Assembly: GCA_030159075.1 (NCBI GenBank)
Contig: BROG01000440.1
Location: 496,001 to 560,000 of the forward strand
Direction of reading: 5' to 3'
DNA from: Atrina japonica
Taxonomy: Eukaryota > Mollusca > Bivalvia > Pterioida > Pinnidae
DNA length: 64,000 nt
The position numbers and the translations under genes were made by a program. The notes below the pieces were generated by a model. It was not told the origin of the DNA. It did not search any database and saw nothing but the letters and a program-made list of their open reading frames with translations. This document shows positions 21,080-33,950 of this stretch, piece by piece; positions within the stretch are counted from its first letter, which is position 1; the number at the start of each line of letters is the position of its first letter.

Positions 21080-22180
21080 ATATAATTAAAATGTATATCA
21101 TTTGACATTTCTCTACATGTCTTTTGTACATCATGTAAGGAACTCACGAAGTATCTTCGATACCATACATCTCCACGCTTAAGTCTACTTTGTCTTTTAA
21201 GGTACCAACATTCACCATTTCAGTTTCATTCGTCGTTATATGCAGCTCAATTGCGACTCTAAAGTTGTTGGTACATCGCATTTTCAATAAAACTGGTTCC
21301 CCTGCAGTCAATGCAGTTTCTAGCCCCTTGGAATCTTAGCAGATTCTGTTCATAGTTTACTTGCATATGGCCAATGGTCTGCCGCCACCTTATAACTGAA
21401 GCATCAGTGTGTGGTATAAAATACCAAATATACAAAGAAGCAAAACAGTAGCATTTCTGCTGTTTTCTCATCGTCTGCATGTTTAGTACAATACACCACC
21501 AGTGTAGCTACATTGTTTGTCTACGTACAACAATATCACAGGAATTTAGTTTGTTAGTAGAAAGAACGGACGGAATCTGTTTACACATTAACAGAATTGC
21601 CCAAGGTCTTCTCATTCTGTATTAATTAGCTACACATCCGGAAATTTCCTTCATAATCACGAAAATCCTCGTAATTTCTTCTCAACATTAAAATAAGACA
21701 GAACGGTTCATCTTGGTATGTAATGAGGACACATGTTCAAACACAATGACTGGCAGGTACAGGGAATTGTGTGCATGCCTTTTAGCAGTACATTTTGCAT
21801 CCTGGAACGTTAATGTTTAAATTGTCACATTTGGTACCAAGAAATGCATTCAACACTAAGACTTATGAGACATAACGATGCCGTTGAAAGGAAAGCTATA
21901 TTTTTTGGTTGTTGGAATTCCCACTTGTTACTTGGAATTGCATTCATTTTTTCTTTTCCGCATTTCAATAAATTCTAACAAGCAAATATCTATGATCTAA
22001 AATGACTTGCATCTTTCTCTTTCTCTTTTCGGCTACTTTTTTTTATTACCTTTTATTTAAACAGTCATCCATGGTGTTAATTTCCCGTTTTAATTGTTGT
22101 CCGTCCCACATATACATATCAGAATCATTAGATTTTTACTTACATATTTCGTACAATTTGTCATAAAAGATGGTAACTTT
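21080..22180. other. Unrecognised stretch
   Basis: Contains a 73-codon minus-strand ORF (21259-21480) with no recognisable domain. Otherwise nothing seen. Confidence 0.45.
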
Positions 22181-22184
22181 TTAG

Positions 22185-22215
22185 ATATAACTTTGGTATT
22201 ATGTTTATGATATTA
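22185..22215 (+). repeat. Short fragment of the hammerhead element
   Basis: 'ataactttggtattatgttt' is identical to the segment just 3' of ribozyme copy 2 (18931 on). Too short for certainty. Confidence 0.35.
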
Positions 22216-22727
22216 CATATTGCTTTGCTTAATCGGTATGATGTATATGTGTACACTGTGTTAATAACTTCGGATGACTGTTTGCCAATGAATATAAAAA
22301 GTAAAACTTGTGCAAAATCAAAGAGTTGCCAGTGTTTTTTTAACTTATAATCATTAATTCAAAATAATTTTATATGCATCAAAAGAGTGACGAACTCAAG
22401 CCTGTTAAATCAATTGTTGCACAATTTGTCGTATTCAATCCCGTGTTTTTCATATATTGAGGAACATTTTTCAAGCACATAACCAACACAACAATTAATG
22501 TAGGGATAAAGAAAAGCCATTAAAGGTATCATTCCATACTGTAAGTTATTATTTTCATTATCCAGAGTTATCACCCCTCGTAGCAGGTATCGATTGTGAT
22601 GTGACTTGTTTGTGCGTAAACTAAGAAAAAATATATAATATATATAATGCTTTTGAAACAACCCCGAATTATTACTCCATTGGCAGACATTTTTGTTAAA
22701 TATCATCAATAGAAATTGGCTCGCAAT

Positions 22728-22760
22728 TCCGCTATAAAAGGCGAGGCCGCAGAACGACCA
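22728..22760 (+). promoter_or_regulatory. TATA-box-like core promoter
   Basis: 'gctataaaaggcg' is a textbook TATA box in a locally GC-rich setting, with 'accattatttactc' about 25 bp downstream as a possible start. About 280 bp further, ATG at 23031 opens a 13-codon frame that runs into 'aag|gtaacc', a good splice-donor look-alike (23068-23073). No downstream exon could be identified. Confidence 0.25.
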
Positions 22761-22764
22761 TTAT

Positions 22765-23600
22765 TTACTCTTGTATTACCAAAGTTTAACAAGGGACAGA
22801 CGACATGTAATCAAAACATATAACGAACCCAAATCATAAACATTCCACATTAAGTTTTACATCAAATACTTCAATAAAGATACGTAATAAATGAATTCAA
22901 AATTAGTTTTAACTTTATTATTTTAGAGTCCGTAAAATAATGTTTACTTTGAACGTAAAAAATAAATTCCTGTGATCTGCACCTTTTTTTTACATAGCGT
23001 TACCCTCTATGAACTGGTGAACTCTGTATCATGAGCAGTCGGGTCGCTCAACACTTGACCAAAGACAAGGTAACCCTTCTCATATTTTTACAAAGATGAA
23101 ATCAAATAAACCTGTTAAGATACATAGCTGTGAAACATTGCTATCAAATTATTCGAAATGGATGCAAGTGGTCCTGAAAAACGACCCGAGTGTTCGAATA
23201 TATATTTCCGAGTTGAAATTGTCCTTGATTTGTTGTTTCAGAAGTGAGGACATTCATATCATTGCAGGTGTTTTGAGCACCCGTTTGTTTAAAATAAGAT
23301 TTTGTCCTGGGGAATTTGGTATCATGTTTGATTTTCTCATGTTTAAACTTATTAATTACATGCTTGTGAACTGTATATTAGCCGGCGAAATCTCCAGATA
23401 GAGTAAATGAATTTTGTTGATATCAATATTTATTTTTGACATTTTATATCGGTTGTAGGAGGTTGTTTCTATTCAGAAAACTTAATAAATGTTGCTACCA
23501 ATGGAAGTAAAGTACTCGGGATATTTTAAAAAACTAAGTTATGTTTTTTTTCTTTCAATAAAATTGCTTTAAAAGTTGAAATGACAGCTTTAAGTTACTG
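22765..23600. other. Unrecognised stretch
   Basis: A 101-codon plus-strand ORF (23096-23401) has no recognisable domain. It follows the possible donor at 23070 and may simply be chance. Confidence 0.4.
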
Positions 23601-23607
23601 TGCAGAC

Positions 23608-23671
23608 AAAAGGCGAGTAACTACATGCTTTAAAGCACGATGCTTTAACCACTCAGCCATGGAGGTCCCCT
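23608..23671 (-). repeat. tRNA-derived SINE head fragment
   Basis: On the minus strand it reads 'ggacctccatggctgagtgg' then 'ttaaagcatcgtgcttt', nearly the same as the head of the SINE at 55085 ('tctccgtggctgagtggtaa', 'gagcatcacgcttt'). Box A is clear; the rest is lost. Confidence 0.65.
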
Positions 23672-23696
23672 TTTTGTAAAAATCATGTTTGAAAAT

Positions 23697-23698
<2 letters not shown>

Positions 23699-23756
<58 letters not shown>
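23699..23756. repeat. (TA)n microsatellite
   Basis: About 28 uninterrupted TA units next to the SINE fragment. Confidence 0.97.
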
Positions 23757-23758
<2 letters not shown>

Positions 23759-23759
23759 G

Positions 23760-26147
23760 TAATGTGTAATTTCAGTTTAATTGGATACTACACACATAAA
23801 ATATAGTTTTACGGCAACCATTAAGTGATAACATGAAACATTCAGTGTTTTGTAACTCAAGTCGCATGGCAACTACTTTTGTTCCTATTTCTTTTGCATT
23901 CCTTTAAAAATTTAATAAAAGTAAGATTGATGTCGATAAAAAGACAGCACCCAATTGAGGCTTTCAATGAAAAAAATATTGGGTTATTAAAATAATTTTG
24001 TCGCGCCATAGGTAGGCCCCTACTTATTCTGTAATCAAATTGTTAAGAGTTAATCCACGATTAAGCAGAAAAAGATCTTTTGGATTTATGAATTATGAAT
24101 TATGGAAGTACATGTACTTTTACTTTATCACTTTATCAGATTTTGAGGAATTTTTCATTCCCATTTAAAGATATATGTGGTAGTTTTTTTTATCATTGTG
24201 TTTTACATTTTTTTTTCAATTTTAAATATATTATCTATTGACAAAAAGTTAAATTCTTGAATACAAAGTATCGGCATTGTATAGACATTTAAGATGGACA
24301 AAGCCTTTTCATTTTACTATTTTCTATATTTGTTAAATTTCTGGTATACCTCCCTATTATAGTCACTGAATATAGCGTCCTATATAAATATTGTATATAT
24401 TGATATAAGAAACGTTTAGTACAGGTTTTCATGAATGGAATTCGACTAGTACTTAAATATCAAAACGGTAGGTCAAGTAGCAAATGCAGGTTAGTAGAGG
24501 AAGTCATGTTATTGACCGGTCACGTGATAAGTAGTCCGGATTCCAGATCAGTCTAGGACAAAGTTAAAAATTTCCCGGTTTTATTACTTAGAGTGACATA
24601 AAATAACAATAAAAGGGATAAACACAGACATAAACATTCTTAAATTCCTATATATTTTGTGAAAATTGATTGAGAAGTTTTTCAATTGCAATTGATTAAC
24701 TCAACCTTACTATTTGTATATGAATACCATACCTTATTTTCGCAAACCATATAGGAATATATAAGATATTCCAGTTCTGTTTACAGTTCTTATTTGTTTT
24801 TGTTATCACGTATCAGTAGTAGAAATAGAAAAAAGAGATATTTTTGGTAAGCACAACTTATGCTCCTTTAAGATAATGTAGACAAATAGGTGAAAATGTA
24901 GATATCAAATCTATATTTAGAATACGGTGAACATTGCAATCATATTCTTATGCTTTCTGCCAAAGATATGTAAAATACAATCTCTGTTTATAATCGGCAT
25001 TATTATGAATGAATCACCAGGTGAAAATTAAAGGTGAATAGAAATTCATCTAAATGTCCTGTACTTTTGAATGAATATTACTTTCTAATCTTCTAAGTTT
25101 GAGCCTTAAAATCGTCTGAACTGATTTATTTATTAATTGTCATTTTTGGTATGCGAAAAGCATAGCATATAGTTCGACAATGACGTCATTGAATGAATTT
25201 ATCTAAGAGCAAAACTACCTGATTGGAAGATTAATATGTAAAAGATGTTTTAAAAAGCTATTAGTTCTTTTATTTACTTTTGTGCTTATTCTATGGATCA
25301 TATGACTGTCATAAAAAGGTTAACAAAAGAAAAAAAATCAAAACATAGGCGTTGTCGCCGCTAGTCAGTAACATGTGAAAGTTTGTTGAATATGTTTTAT
25401 GAATGAATGTAAGATGAAAGCTGTCAAATATAGAAAAATGTACTACCATCAGAACGGCTTGTAATTAAAGTTGCAGATAGACGAATGGGACAAAATATTT
25501 ATCCAGTATATCACAATATTAAGTTTCTCTTTTAAGTCTTAAAAGAATATGCTAAATGATTAATTTTTTCAATATACCAGTGGTCTTAAATACCGATATT
25601 TTAGTTGACCTATGCAAAATACTAAATGAACTTATTGTTTAATCCACTTTTAACTTTTAAATATTAATATGTAATCAACATATGTATTTGATTATTTGAT
25701 TTCAACATTTGAAATGTAATAAAATTGGTAATACCTTAATAATCTAACCACTCGATTGACTTTTCTTTCACGCTTTTGTATGAAATGGATCATATATATT
25801 GATTCGGTTTGATACGTGATCTATTTCAGGCAATACATATCGAAGTACTGTCAGACACAAATTATACTAACGCATCGTTTGTGTTAGAGGAATTAGTCAG
25901 ATTGTATATTCATTTTCCTAGTTTTTGCTTGAATATATAAAACTGTATTTCGCTAAATTGGTAAAAGTATTATCTAGATTCTAGTTTCCAAAGTTTTTGT
26001 CAGACATGTACATCGAATTCTAAACTTATTCGCTAAACACAGGTAATTTAATAAACAAATTAACATTGTCTCTAGTGTTACAAGTAAATGCCGAATAAAA
26101 GTTTTGTTTTAACAGCTGAAGATTAAAATTCACATTTCTGAAAGGGT

Positions 26148-26150
<3 letters not shown>
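23760..26150. other. Unrecognised AT-rich stretch
   Basis: 2.4 kb with no ORF above 60 codons, no microsatellite and no repeat family recognised. Confidence 0.55.

Positions 26151-26224
<74 letters not shown>
26151..26224. repeat. (CA)n microsatellite
   Basis: About 36 CA units with one interruption. The minus-strand ORF of Cys-Val repeats is its translation. Confidence 0.97.
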
Positions 26225-26239
26225 TTGTTTGCGTGTGTT

Positions 26240-26400
26240 TTGTACCGATTGTATGTGTGTGACCGACCGAAGTCAAACGCTTATTCCTCTATGCCACCTG
26301 ATCCCACTCCTGGTACCTTCGGGATACCTGTGTGTCCAGTGTTTATAAGATTTGTATACAACCACCTGATGGTGACGCTTATAATCTTGTACACGTTTTA
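26240..26400 (+). mobile_element. Partial PLE 3' tail
   Basis: Directly after the (CA)n: 'gtgtgtgaccgaccgaagtc', 'cttattcctctatgccacctgatcccactc', 'gtgtccagtgttta.aagatttgtat'. Diverged; the 119-codon ORF 26225-26584 crosses it. Confidence 0.55.
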
Positions 26401-26584
26401 TATCAATATAACAATTGTAGACGTAATATTTATATACGCATGCAATATAAACATGCTGAGGCTAAAGAGATGTCATGAACATTCAGTACTTCTACGCTCA
26501 ATAGAATATTGTAGCAGACATACAGCAATTTATTTAATCGAACTGTATTTAATATGGATTATGACATTTTCATCAATAGACTAA

Positions 26585-27488
26585 GTCGCTGGTAGTAACA
26601 CGATTTGATGCATGTACATGTCACATAACATTAACAGTCGAACACATAAAAAATGAAGTTTAGAAAATGGTATTTATGTGTTGAACTTTGGTCGATATAC
26701 ATATATTGACGGTAAGACTTTGTACTAATAAAATAAATAGTTGAGAAAAAACGGAATCAGAAATTAAAATGTTAACTCAAACGCTGTTTGGAAGAGGAGA
26801 TCATCTGGGAGCCTATCACACGAAAGGAAAAAAAAGACAAATTCAAAAAATGAAAAGGTTACAGTTTTATTTCTCCTTCAAGTTTTCATCACCTTCCAGA
26901 TATGATCGTATTTTTTTTTAATTCGCGGAACATAAAGTAGTATTAGGTCCTGCACTGGCTGTCCATAATGTATTATGCATGTATATAATTTGATTAAAAT
27001 CAACACCGAACGGCGAGTATGGCGAATATTAACACTGAAATAATTGATAAAAAAAATCTCACAAAAATCATGTTTTATATACCGTCGAAATAATGTAATA
27101 ACCGGCTACTGGTACTACCTGATTACTGGTTGCCGGCCAGTATAGTATAAAATCACGTGATGCTCAGGAGTAAGAGTCTTCTGTTGACAAATAAGCAAGA
27201 TTAATAATAGATCACACAGAATTACAAAATACAGAGGTTATTAAAAATGCGGTTTTAGAAGCGAGTATCCCTTGCCGACCAACTTCATACAATGAAACAA
27301 ACTTAGAAAAACAGACAATAAAGAGATTAAAACAAATGTTATTGAGTTATGAAAATCCCGTGCCAACCAACCGCATATAAACACAGAAACACATATTTCA
27401 GAGATTAAGTAGGTGCTATTAAAATGAGTAAACCCGACAACCTGTCACACAAAATTAATATTGAACAGACACAGAATCACAAAAAAAT

Positions 27489-27490
<2 letters not shown>
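26585..27490. other. Unrecognised stretch
   Basis: No gene or repeat recognised; three similar phrases near 27180-27420 ('acaga.ttacaa..ata.ag.ttattaaaa') hint at an old tandem duplication. Confidence 0.35.

Positions 27491-27491
<1 letters not shown>

Positions 27492-27560
<69 letters not shown>
27492..27560. repeat. (GA)n microsatellite
   Basis: About 34 GA units; the ORF across it is Arg-Glu repeats. Confidence 0.97.
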
Positions 27561-27565
<5 letters not shown>

Positions 27566-28270
27566 ATCCGTTTACGTCAAATTCATATGACGTGGCGAGG
27601 TGGAGTCTCGTAAAACCTTTCTTGACCTGGACGAGTTTTAGCTCTTACAGGATAACAACATGACAATAATAATTGCAAGAATTATCGTTACAACGAATAA
27701 CCCATAGGGAATATAACGTAACTCCTGTGTAGCGTATATGAGCAAACCCAACAATTAAAAGGTTACTCCGTCCCGCCATCTTATGTGAATCGGTCAATAG
27801 AACTCTAAGGACTTGGTACTAACTGTGGTCAGTTAAGCTCTAGACGGTGCATCATCCCAGTCGACCAAAAACAATACAAATTACATATTATTTATAGAGG
27901 ATGTTTATTCTCTATAAATCCATGAAAAATAATAAAAATACAGGGTTCAAGAAATGGATCCATCAGTCCTGACACTTGTTTGGCATTTCTTTATGATTTT
28001 GAATCACAATTCAAAAATCAAGATGTTTAGGAACAACACACATCCTTAGTCGACTACGTGAATCACAGTACCTAGATACGATGTTTATGGTTCAGCAACA
28101 ATTGATATGAGTAATACAACCTAGGAACACTGCATAAATAACATATATCTTATTCCTAAGATAATACGTGCTTTTCATTCTTTATGCTTTTTGTATTTCT
28201 GAGTAAGTCAGACGATGCAGAAATAATTTCGGGGTAATGCATCTCAAACTTAAAAACCTATTGTAAATCT
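27561..28270. other. Unrecognised stretch
   Basis: Nothing recognisable. Confidence 0.5.
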
Positions 28271-28274
28271 ATTT

Positions 28275-28480
28275 AGATATCGTCTGTATCGATTGTGACG
28301 AAGGTTTTTTCCTCGTTTATTTCATTTGAGTTTGACTTTGGACAATGTGTGTGACCAATTAACAGGGGATGGTTACTACTCCATTGCACCTGATACCAAT
28401 TATTATTTTTCAGAGATCCGTGTTTATCCAATGTTCACCAGATTTCTCCTGGACATCCTCAAGATTAATACTTTGGTATA
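28275..28480 (+). mobile_element. Solo PLE 3' tail
   Basis: 'tcgtctgtatcgattgtgacgaagg', 'tcatttgagtttgactttgga', 'gtgtgaccaattaacaggggatgg', 'cattgcacctgatacca', 'tcctggacatcctcaagattaatactttggtat'. Begins at the same point of the element as the solo tails at 2703 and 12695. Confidence 0.75.
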
Positions 28481-29340
28481 TGTCACTGCAATAAAACTAT
28501 GATCCTAAACTTTTTTTATAACTCAGAAACATAAGATCTAATGAGAAATAAAAGGAAAATATGTTATGAATGATTTTGATAATATGATCCTTCTGTATAA
28601 ACAATTCACCTGAAACTAAAATTAAGTAATCATAGCAAATATTTTTTCATATCTTTTTCATTTTCATAACTGTTGAGATATAATTATTAATATATGTTAT
28701 TATATATATTATTAAATGTTGCTGAGGCTTTGTTATACTGGATGAGAATATGTAAAGACTAAGTGAAAATCCCATACTTGATAATTCCTTGGGATTGACC
28801 GGATCTTCACATGGAGACAATTTTTTAATTTTTGAAATTTCAAATGTCATTATCAGCTTAGTCTTAGCGATTTAATGAGGGTAAAATAAGTGCGAATAAA
28901 ACATACATGGTTATGTGTTGAACGACAACTGACAACTAGACATTCCAAATCGGTCTTCTGTATATATTTCATAATAACTCATCCATTATTATGTAGTAAA
29001 ATTTGAAACACAGTATTAGATGTACACGAAAAATAAGTATCAATTTCAGGTAAATTTTGACCACGTATATATAATAATTATGTCTAAAATTAGACAAAAC
29101 AACTGTTCAAATTTAAAGTTTGTAACAGGTCTATATTATTGAATACTGCGTAATTATGAAAAATATATTAAAATATAAGGCTATCTCGGGGAAAATGTAA
29201 TCGGGGATTTGATGACGGCATTCTAGATGTCGATATATGATTCATAGCATTCTTATGAATCAATCCACTAATGTCTATACGCTTCATGAAAATGGTGTGA
29301 GTAATGTATATGTGCTGGAAGTCTTACCATTAAATATCAA
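28481..29340. other. Unrecognised stretch
   Basis: AT-rich; a 67-codon minus-strand ORF (28647-28850) has no recognisable feature. Confidence 0.5.
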
Positions 29341-29342
29341 TA

Positions 29343-29489
<147 letters not shown>

Positions 29490-29848
29490 TGCAAGTTATC
29501 ATACTCCGAACTATGTAAGCAGTACATTTAAGTATAACGTGTTAGGTAATACTTTTATTTACTGATCATGAACCATACAAACAACCGCACATACCGAATA
29601 TGCATAGATATGCACAAGCCCTTATATCACGCCGTCTGAAAAAGAATTCATATTAATTCATTCATTCATTTAATATATACTTAAAACATTTTTTGTGGCA
29701 TTCAGCTGAATAGAATGTCTTGAAATGAACGACTATACGATAAAATGTAATGAAATCAATTAGATATGTAAATGACTTGATATGGTAACATATAAATATC
29801 ATATTTATCTTAATGAAATCAAATATATCACTAAATTTGACTTAGTGC

Positions 29849-29938
29849 TATGTATGTATGTATGTATGTATGTATGTATGTATGCATGTCTGTCTGTCTG
29901 TCTGTCTGTCTGTATGTATGTATGCATGTATGTATGTG
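29849..29938. repeat. Compound (TATG)n(TCTG)n microsatellite
   Basis: TATG, then TCTG/TGTC, then TATG units. Confidence 0.95.
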
Positions 29939-30329
29939 AACTTTAGCACAAAGGCTCCAAGCAACAAGAAATAATATTTAATATTTATTGTTTATGTATC
30001 TATGTACTTTATATAAACAAATCTTAACATGTAATATTGTCCACACAATTTGAATAATGAATTGCATACCAACTTACATTGTGTTTCTATGTGTATAAAA
30101 GAATACTCGACAAACCCAAAATCAATAAATTACTGAAATACATCAGAAAATCTATGGAATGTTTGTAAAACCTGAGTTAGTACTTATGATATTATTCAAC
30201 AATTATATTTAGATAATTTGTAATGTGTAACAAGCATTTCAAAACTTCACACAGATGATCAACCTTTCCGTGAACTTCCGTAGAACTAATCTTGACAACA
30301 ACTACTGGTAAATATTTCTTGATATTTAA

Positions 30330-30485
30330 CGTTACTGGCACGCGCCGTTATGTGAAAGGGGTTGGGCCTTTATAAGAGATTTAATCCGATACGTCAATCA
30401 CAAACAAAATACTTTCAATACGCCTCATCGGATTTAAAGTGTGAAGTGCTGGAGAGTATATAAAGGCAGTAAAGCGCGTTGTGAA
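30330..30485 (+). promoter_or_regulatory. TATA-containing promoter candidate
   Basis: 'gagtatataaaggcag' at 30453-30468 is a strong TATA box. Upstream are 'cctttataag' (30368-30377), one base from a CArg/serum-response box, and 'atacgtcaat' (CRE/ATF-like half site). Together with the AU-rich 3' region this is the look of an inducible gene. A transcription start around 30485-30495 is inferred. Confidence 0.4.
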
Positions 30486-30652
30486 AGTATAACTCTATTT
30501 ATCACTGAACGAGAAACAACTATACAAGAGAAACTAAAAGCTGAATAACTCTGCTACTGTGAAAAGAGTGTATCTACGAAAAATCAGAACTTTTTATTAA
30601 CAAACAGCGGCGTTTACGAGAAATATTTTTTGCAAAAGATCTAAAGAAGAAC

Positions 30653-30889
30653 ATGGCTATTGTACTACCATTTACTGAGGATTTGAGCGTGATGTTGGAC
30701 GGTGTCTGCCGAGGGGGCGAAGGTAACATGTCATCTATGTTACCATCTATAGTTCCATCATCGTTGGTTGCATCAAATGGAGGTCAGTCCATATCATCAT
30801 TTAGAAATGGGACTTCAGTTCCATTGGAGATATGCAGTTCCTTAAAAACTGGATTTTACAGATACTTTGGACAGACACTGACACATTAA
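30653..30889 (+). CDS. Possible small protein of unknown function
   Basis: A 78-codon ORF whose ATG has a favourable context (A at -3, G at +4) about 185 bases below the TATA box, the first ATG in a long open frame after the predicted start site. The protein is Ser/Gly-rich in the middle with no transmembrane segment or domain I recognise. After the TAA (30887-30889) the same frame stays open for 58 more codons to TAA at 31064-31066, and that extension has a charged Lys/Glu-rich centre. One explanation is a single ORF broken by one nonsense change; another is an exon of a spliced gene (possible acceptor 'ttttacag' near 30860). The region is less AT-rich than its flanks. I cannot assign a function. 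Confidence 0.35.
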   Translation: MAIVLPFTEDLSVMLDGVCRGGEGNMSSMLPSIVPSSLVASNGGQSISSFRNGTSVPLEICSSLKTGFYRYFGQTLTH

Positions 30890-31065
30890 TACATCGTAGC
30901 TGTAATATATGTACCGATGCTTCTCTATCGGGTATCGAATAATTATTTCGAATTCCGAGACTCGAGTGTTAAAAATAAGCACGAGGCGGACGAAGAAAAC
31001 AGCCAGAAAGTGAAGGAGAATTCATGTCACAGTATAGAATTAACTTTGACAGTGACTTTTACATA

Positions 31066-31560
31066 AAACTGCACATGAGAGGATATCTTTAACTTTTTCT
31101 GGGGAATACGCCACGACAGGTCAATAGGAACTCCGACATTGAGCTTTTGAAAGCATTAACGTAGTTTGACAAAACTGTCTATACAGTTACAAGGAACTGT
31201 AGTTTGTAGTTTGACGATGAAACGAATCTCTGAATAGAGTGATATTTGATATAATGTGACTCTTTTGAACACTTAATCATAGTATTGTCTTCAAATTGAC
31301 TTCCGGTTTCATTTGAATTCCACACTGTGGCAATCTATTTAATGTTCAAAGTATGAAGTGTTCATGTAAGATATGATATTATTGTTATATGTTTGAAATT
31401 ATTTATTTATTGACTAATTTATTACATTTGTTGTTGTTATATTCCATGCGACTTTTGCATTGGTATTTGAAAATATGTTTTTATACTGTTTTGTTGACTG
31501 CAATGTTTACACATTAAAATGATCTGAAACATAAAATTTGATTTGTTCTATTTCAATGTT
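31066..31560 (+). promoter_or_regulatory. Possible 3' UTR with AU-rich elements
   Basis: 'attatttatttattgacta' (31399 on) contains overlapping ATTTA motifs typical of short-lived mRNAs; ATTAAA (about 31514) is the only polyadenylation-signal variant nearby. Depends on the ORF at 30653 being real. Confidence 0.25.
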
Positions 31561-32190
31561 AAAATGAGGAGATCAATAGAAGAGGGTAATATCAATGGAA
31601 AAGATTCGTTTGATAAAGCTATTAATATGGTGGTACACCTGTGCTCTACTGAATTCTAATTTATTACAAATTAAAAATATGTAAAGGATGCATCTGCCTT
31701 CACATTGTTGGGACTGGAGAAATCCCAAAATCTTAATTTATATTACCAGCGATAAAAAATCGTACAAGGTCTTCATATATCATATAATATTGATGTCGAG
31801 GCCCTTGAAATATGTCGAACAATGTACGTTGTTAAAACACCTGAGTGAAGACACTTTATATGGTATGTAAACAAACTTGGCAATACATGATGACATATGC
31901 ATACGAGTTAGGTAATCACGGAACATAAACAATCATAACTTCATAGCAACGGCATCAATCCGGATGTGAATTTCCCCGTTTGGATAGATATTTATAAACA
32001 TAAGACCTTTTAAAAAGGTAAAAGAACATGGGAACATTTTTCAGTTAGCGAAAAAAAGGTAAACAGATAAAAAGAAATATTGCGGAAATCTAGCTGATAA
32101 AAGTGTTGTAAATTAGGTAAACTTTGTAGAAACTGAAAACTGCAGCATATTTCTTGAACTTTAGTGTAAGAGTGCATATCTAAAAACATA
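31561..32190. other. Unrecognised stretch
   Basis: Nothing recognisable; a 60-codon ORF at 31688-31870 is probably chance. Confidence 0.5.

Positions 32191-32192
<2 letters not shown>

Positions 32193-32278
<86 letters not shown>
32193..32278. repeat. (TA)n microsatellite
   Basis: About 41 TA units with one G. Confidence 0.97.
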
Positions 32279-32346
32279 GAACTTTAATTTCGTTCAGCGA
32301 CTCACCTTGCCTGGTTTAAAATGACATGATTCGTATCGAACAGAAT

Positions 32347-32347
32347 T

Positions 32348-32386
<39 letters not shown>

Positions 32387-32395
32387 CTCTATCTC

Positions 32396-32428
<33 letters not shown>

Positions 32429-32429
32429 T
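32347..32429. repeat. (CTAT)n microsatellite
   Basis: About 20 CTAT units with two CTCT variants. Confidence 0.97.
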
Positions 32430-33880
32430 CTCTACCAATATATATTCTAGAAAAAGGCAGGTATATATGTATAAAAAATAGGTTTAACTTGTACCCCACA
32501 TTAACTAGAGAAAAACTAGGTGTTACTGAGAAAAAACAGGATTAACACATTAATGTTTGAAGTGCTATAGGTGGATCAAACCTAATTTATACATGCACTC
32601 TAAATGTACCCTAGCGTTAGAATGAGTTGAAATCAAAAAGTGGAAGGATTGAGCATATGCCCATCTCTTACTAAGACTATAAAGAAATTATCTACATACC
32701 AAACTAATCAATAAAACAAACTGTATCAACAAATTAGCATGTGATTCTGCTTAAGTCGATAAAGAGGTAAAAGTTACTATGTAGTTTAATTATCTGCAAA
32801 CTGGTAAATGTTTTATGTTCATATTAAATAATAATTAAGCACATCGAGAAGCATAGCGATGTTATGCTGTATCCCGGAACTGTATACAAAACAAAGTCAT
32901 AAAGTAGAAAATAGCGTAACTACTAAATTTTGAGTAATAATTACATGTATAAGAGCACTCGAAACAAGATTTATGTGATACATTGGAAATTTGCCAGTTG
33001 ATTCATGATTTTGGCTACTTCCGATTTCAATTACATTATGATAAAGATGAGAAATATTCAGAATAAAAAATAAGATATCTGAAGTTAGAATTATTGGCAT
33101 AAAACTACAAAATAGTTGTACCCATAAGCGGCATTAGTAATATTATTTCAATCAAGTATTGTTCAATACCAGGTGGAATTCTTTTGATTACCCCCCTTTG
33201 CAAAGTTTTCGCAGCTACTTTATGTTCAACAACTTCTATCAAACTGCTGGTTTACAATACCCATGTTTGTGGACATGAATTCAGCGTGGACAAAATGGTA
33301 GATACTTCCATCCAAGATCGGCAAAATCACAAAATATAGGTTCAGAAGAATTAATGTTTTATGTAATGTTATACAAGGAACTTTGTTTTGAATTCTCATC
33401 TGACACATTTCTCACCTTTAATTATTATCCTGAACGCTGGACGAAGAAACGGTCAATTTTTGTTTCTAACGACTTCGACTATTCCAAGTTTTTTTTATCT
33501 GTTTAGCGTACGCTGATAGATTGGTTTTAAGATTTTAAAACAGAAAAGAAAAACACACAAACATCTAGGGGAAAATTCGGAACATAGCCCTAAAATAAAT
33601 TGTTAAACCTAAACATATATTTTTATCATTGTGGAAACTATCATTTCTAAGGCTAGTCATCAGAATGTGCTAAAGATATGGCTTTTATCAATTTATTTTG
33701 TTTTTCTTTTTCAACACATTAGGAAAACACTTATATCTGCAAGAATTCGCATTTGTTCCACTAAAATGCCTTGTGTTTTATGTCGTTTTGTGTTTCTTCC
33801 TGACAGAAAGATAGGTTGTTTATTTTAGGGTGAACATTAAATATAAGATAACTTTGAATGACCTTTTGTTTAACATGTAT
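32430..33880. other. Unrecognised stretch
   Basis: Three ORFs of 60-67 codons (32897-33100 minus, 33226-33408 minus, 33631-33828 plus) show no domain. No repeat recognised. Confidence 0.5.
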
Positions 33881-33884
33881 ACGA

Positions 33885-33950
33885 ACCTCAACCTCCAACC
33901 TGAGAGTTGCATGCTCTGTTACTAGACCACCGTCCACGTGTACGATCTAC
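33885..33950 (-). repeat. tRNA-like SINE head fragment
   Basis: On the minus strand 'ggtggtctagtaacagagc' then 'atgcaactctcaggttgg' and 'aggttgaggttcg' resemble box A, anticodon-arm and degraded box B of a tRNA. No tail recognised. Confidence 0.3.

Noticed and set aside
22410..22709. 99-codon minus-strand ORF divergent from the TATA box at 22731
   Set aside because: Lies upstream of a plus-strand promoter candidate, AT-rich codon make-up, no domain recognised.
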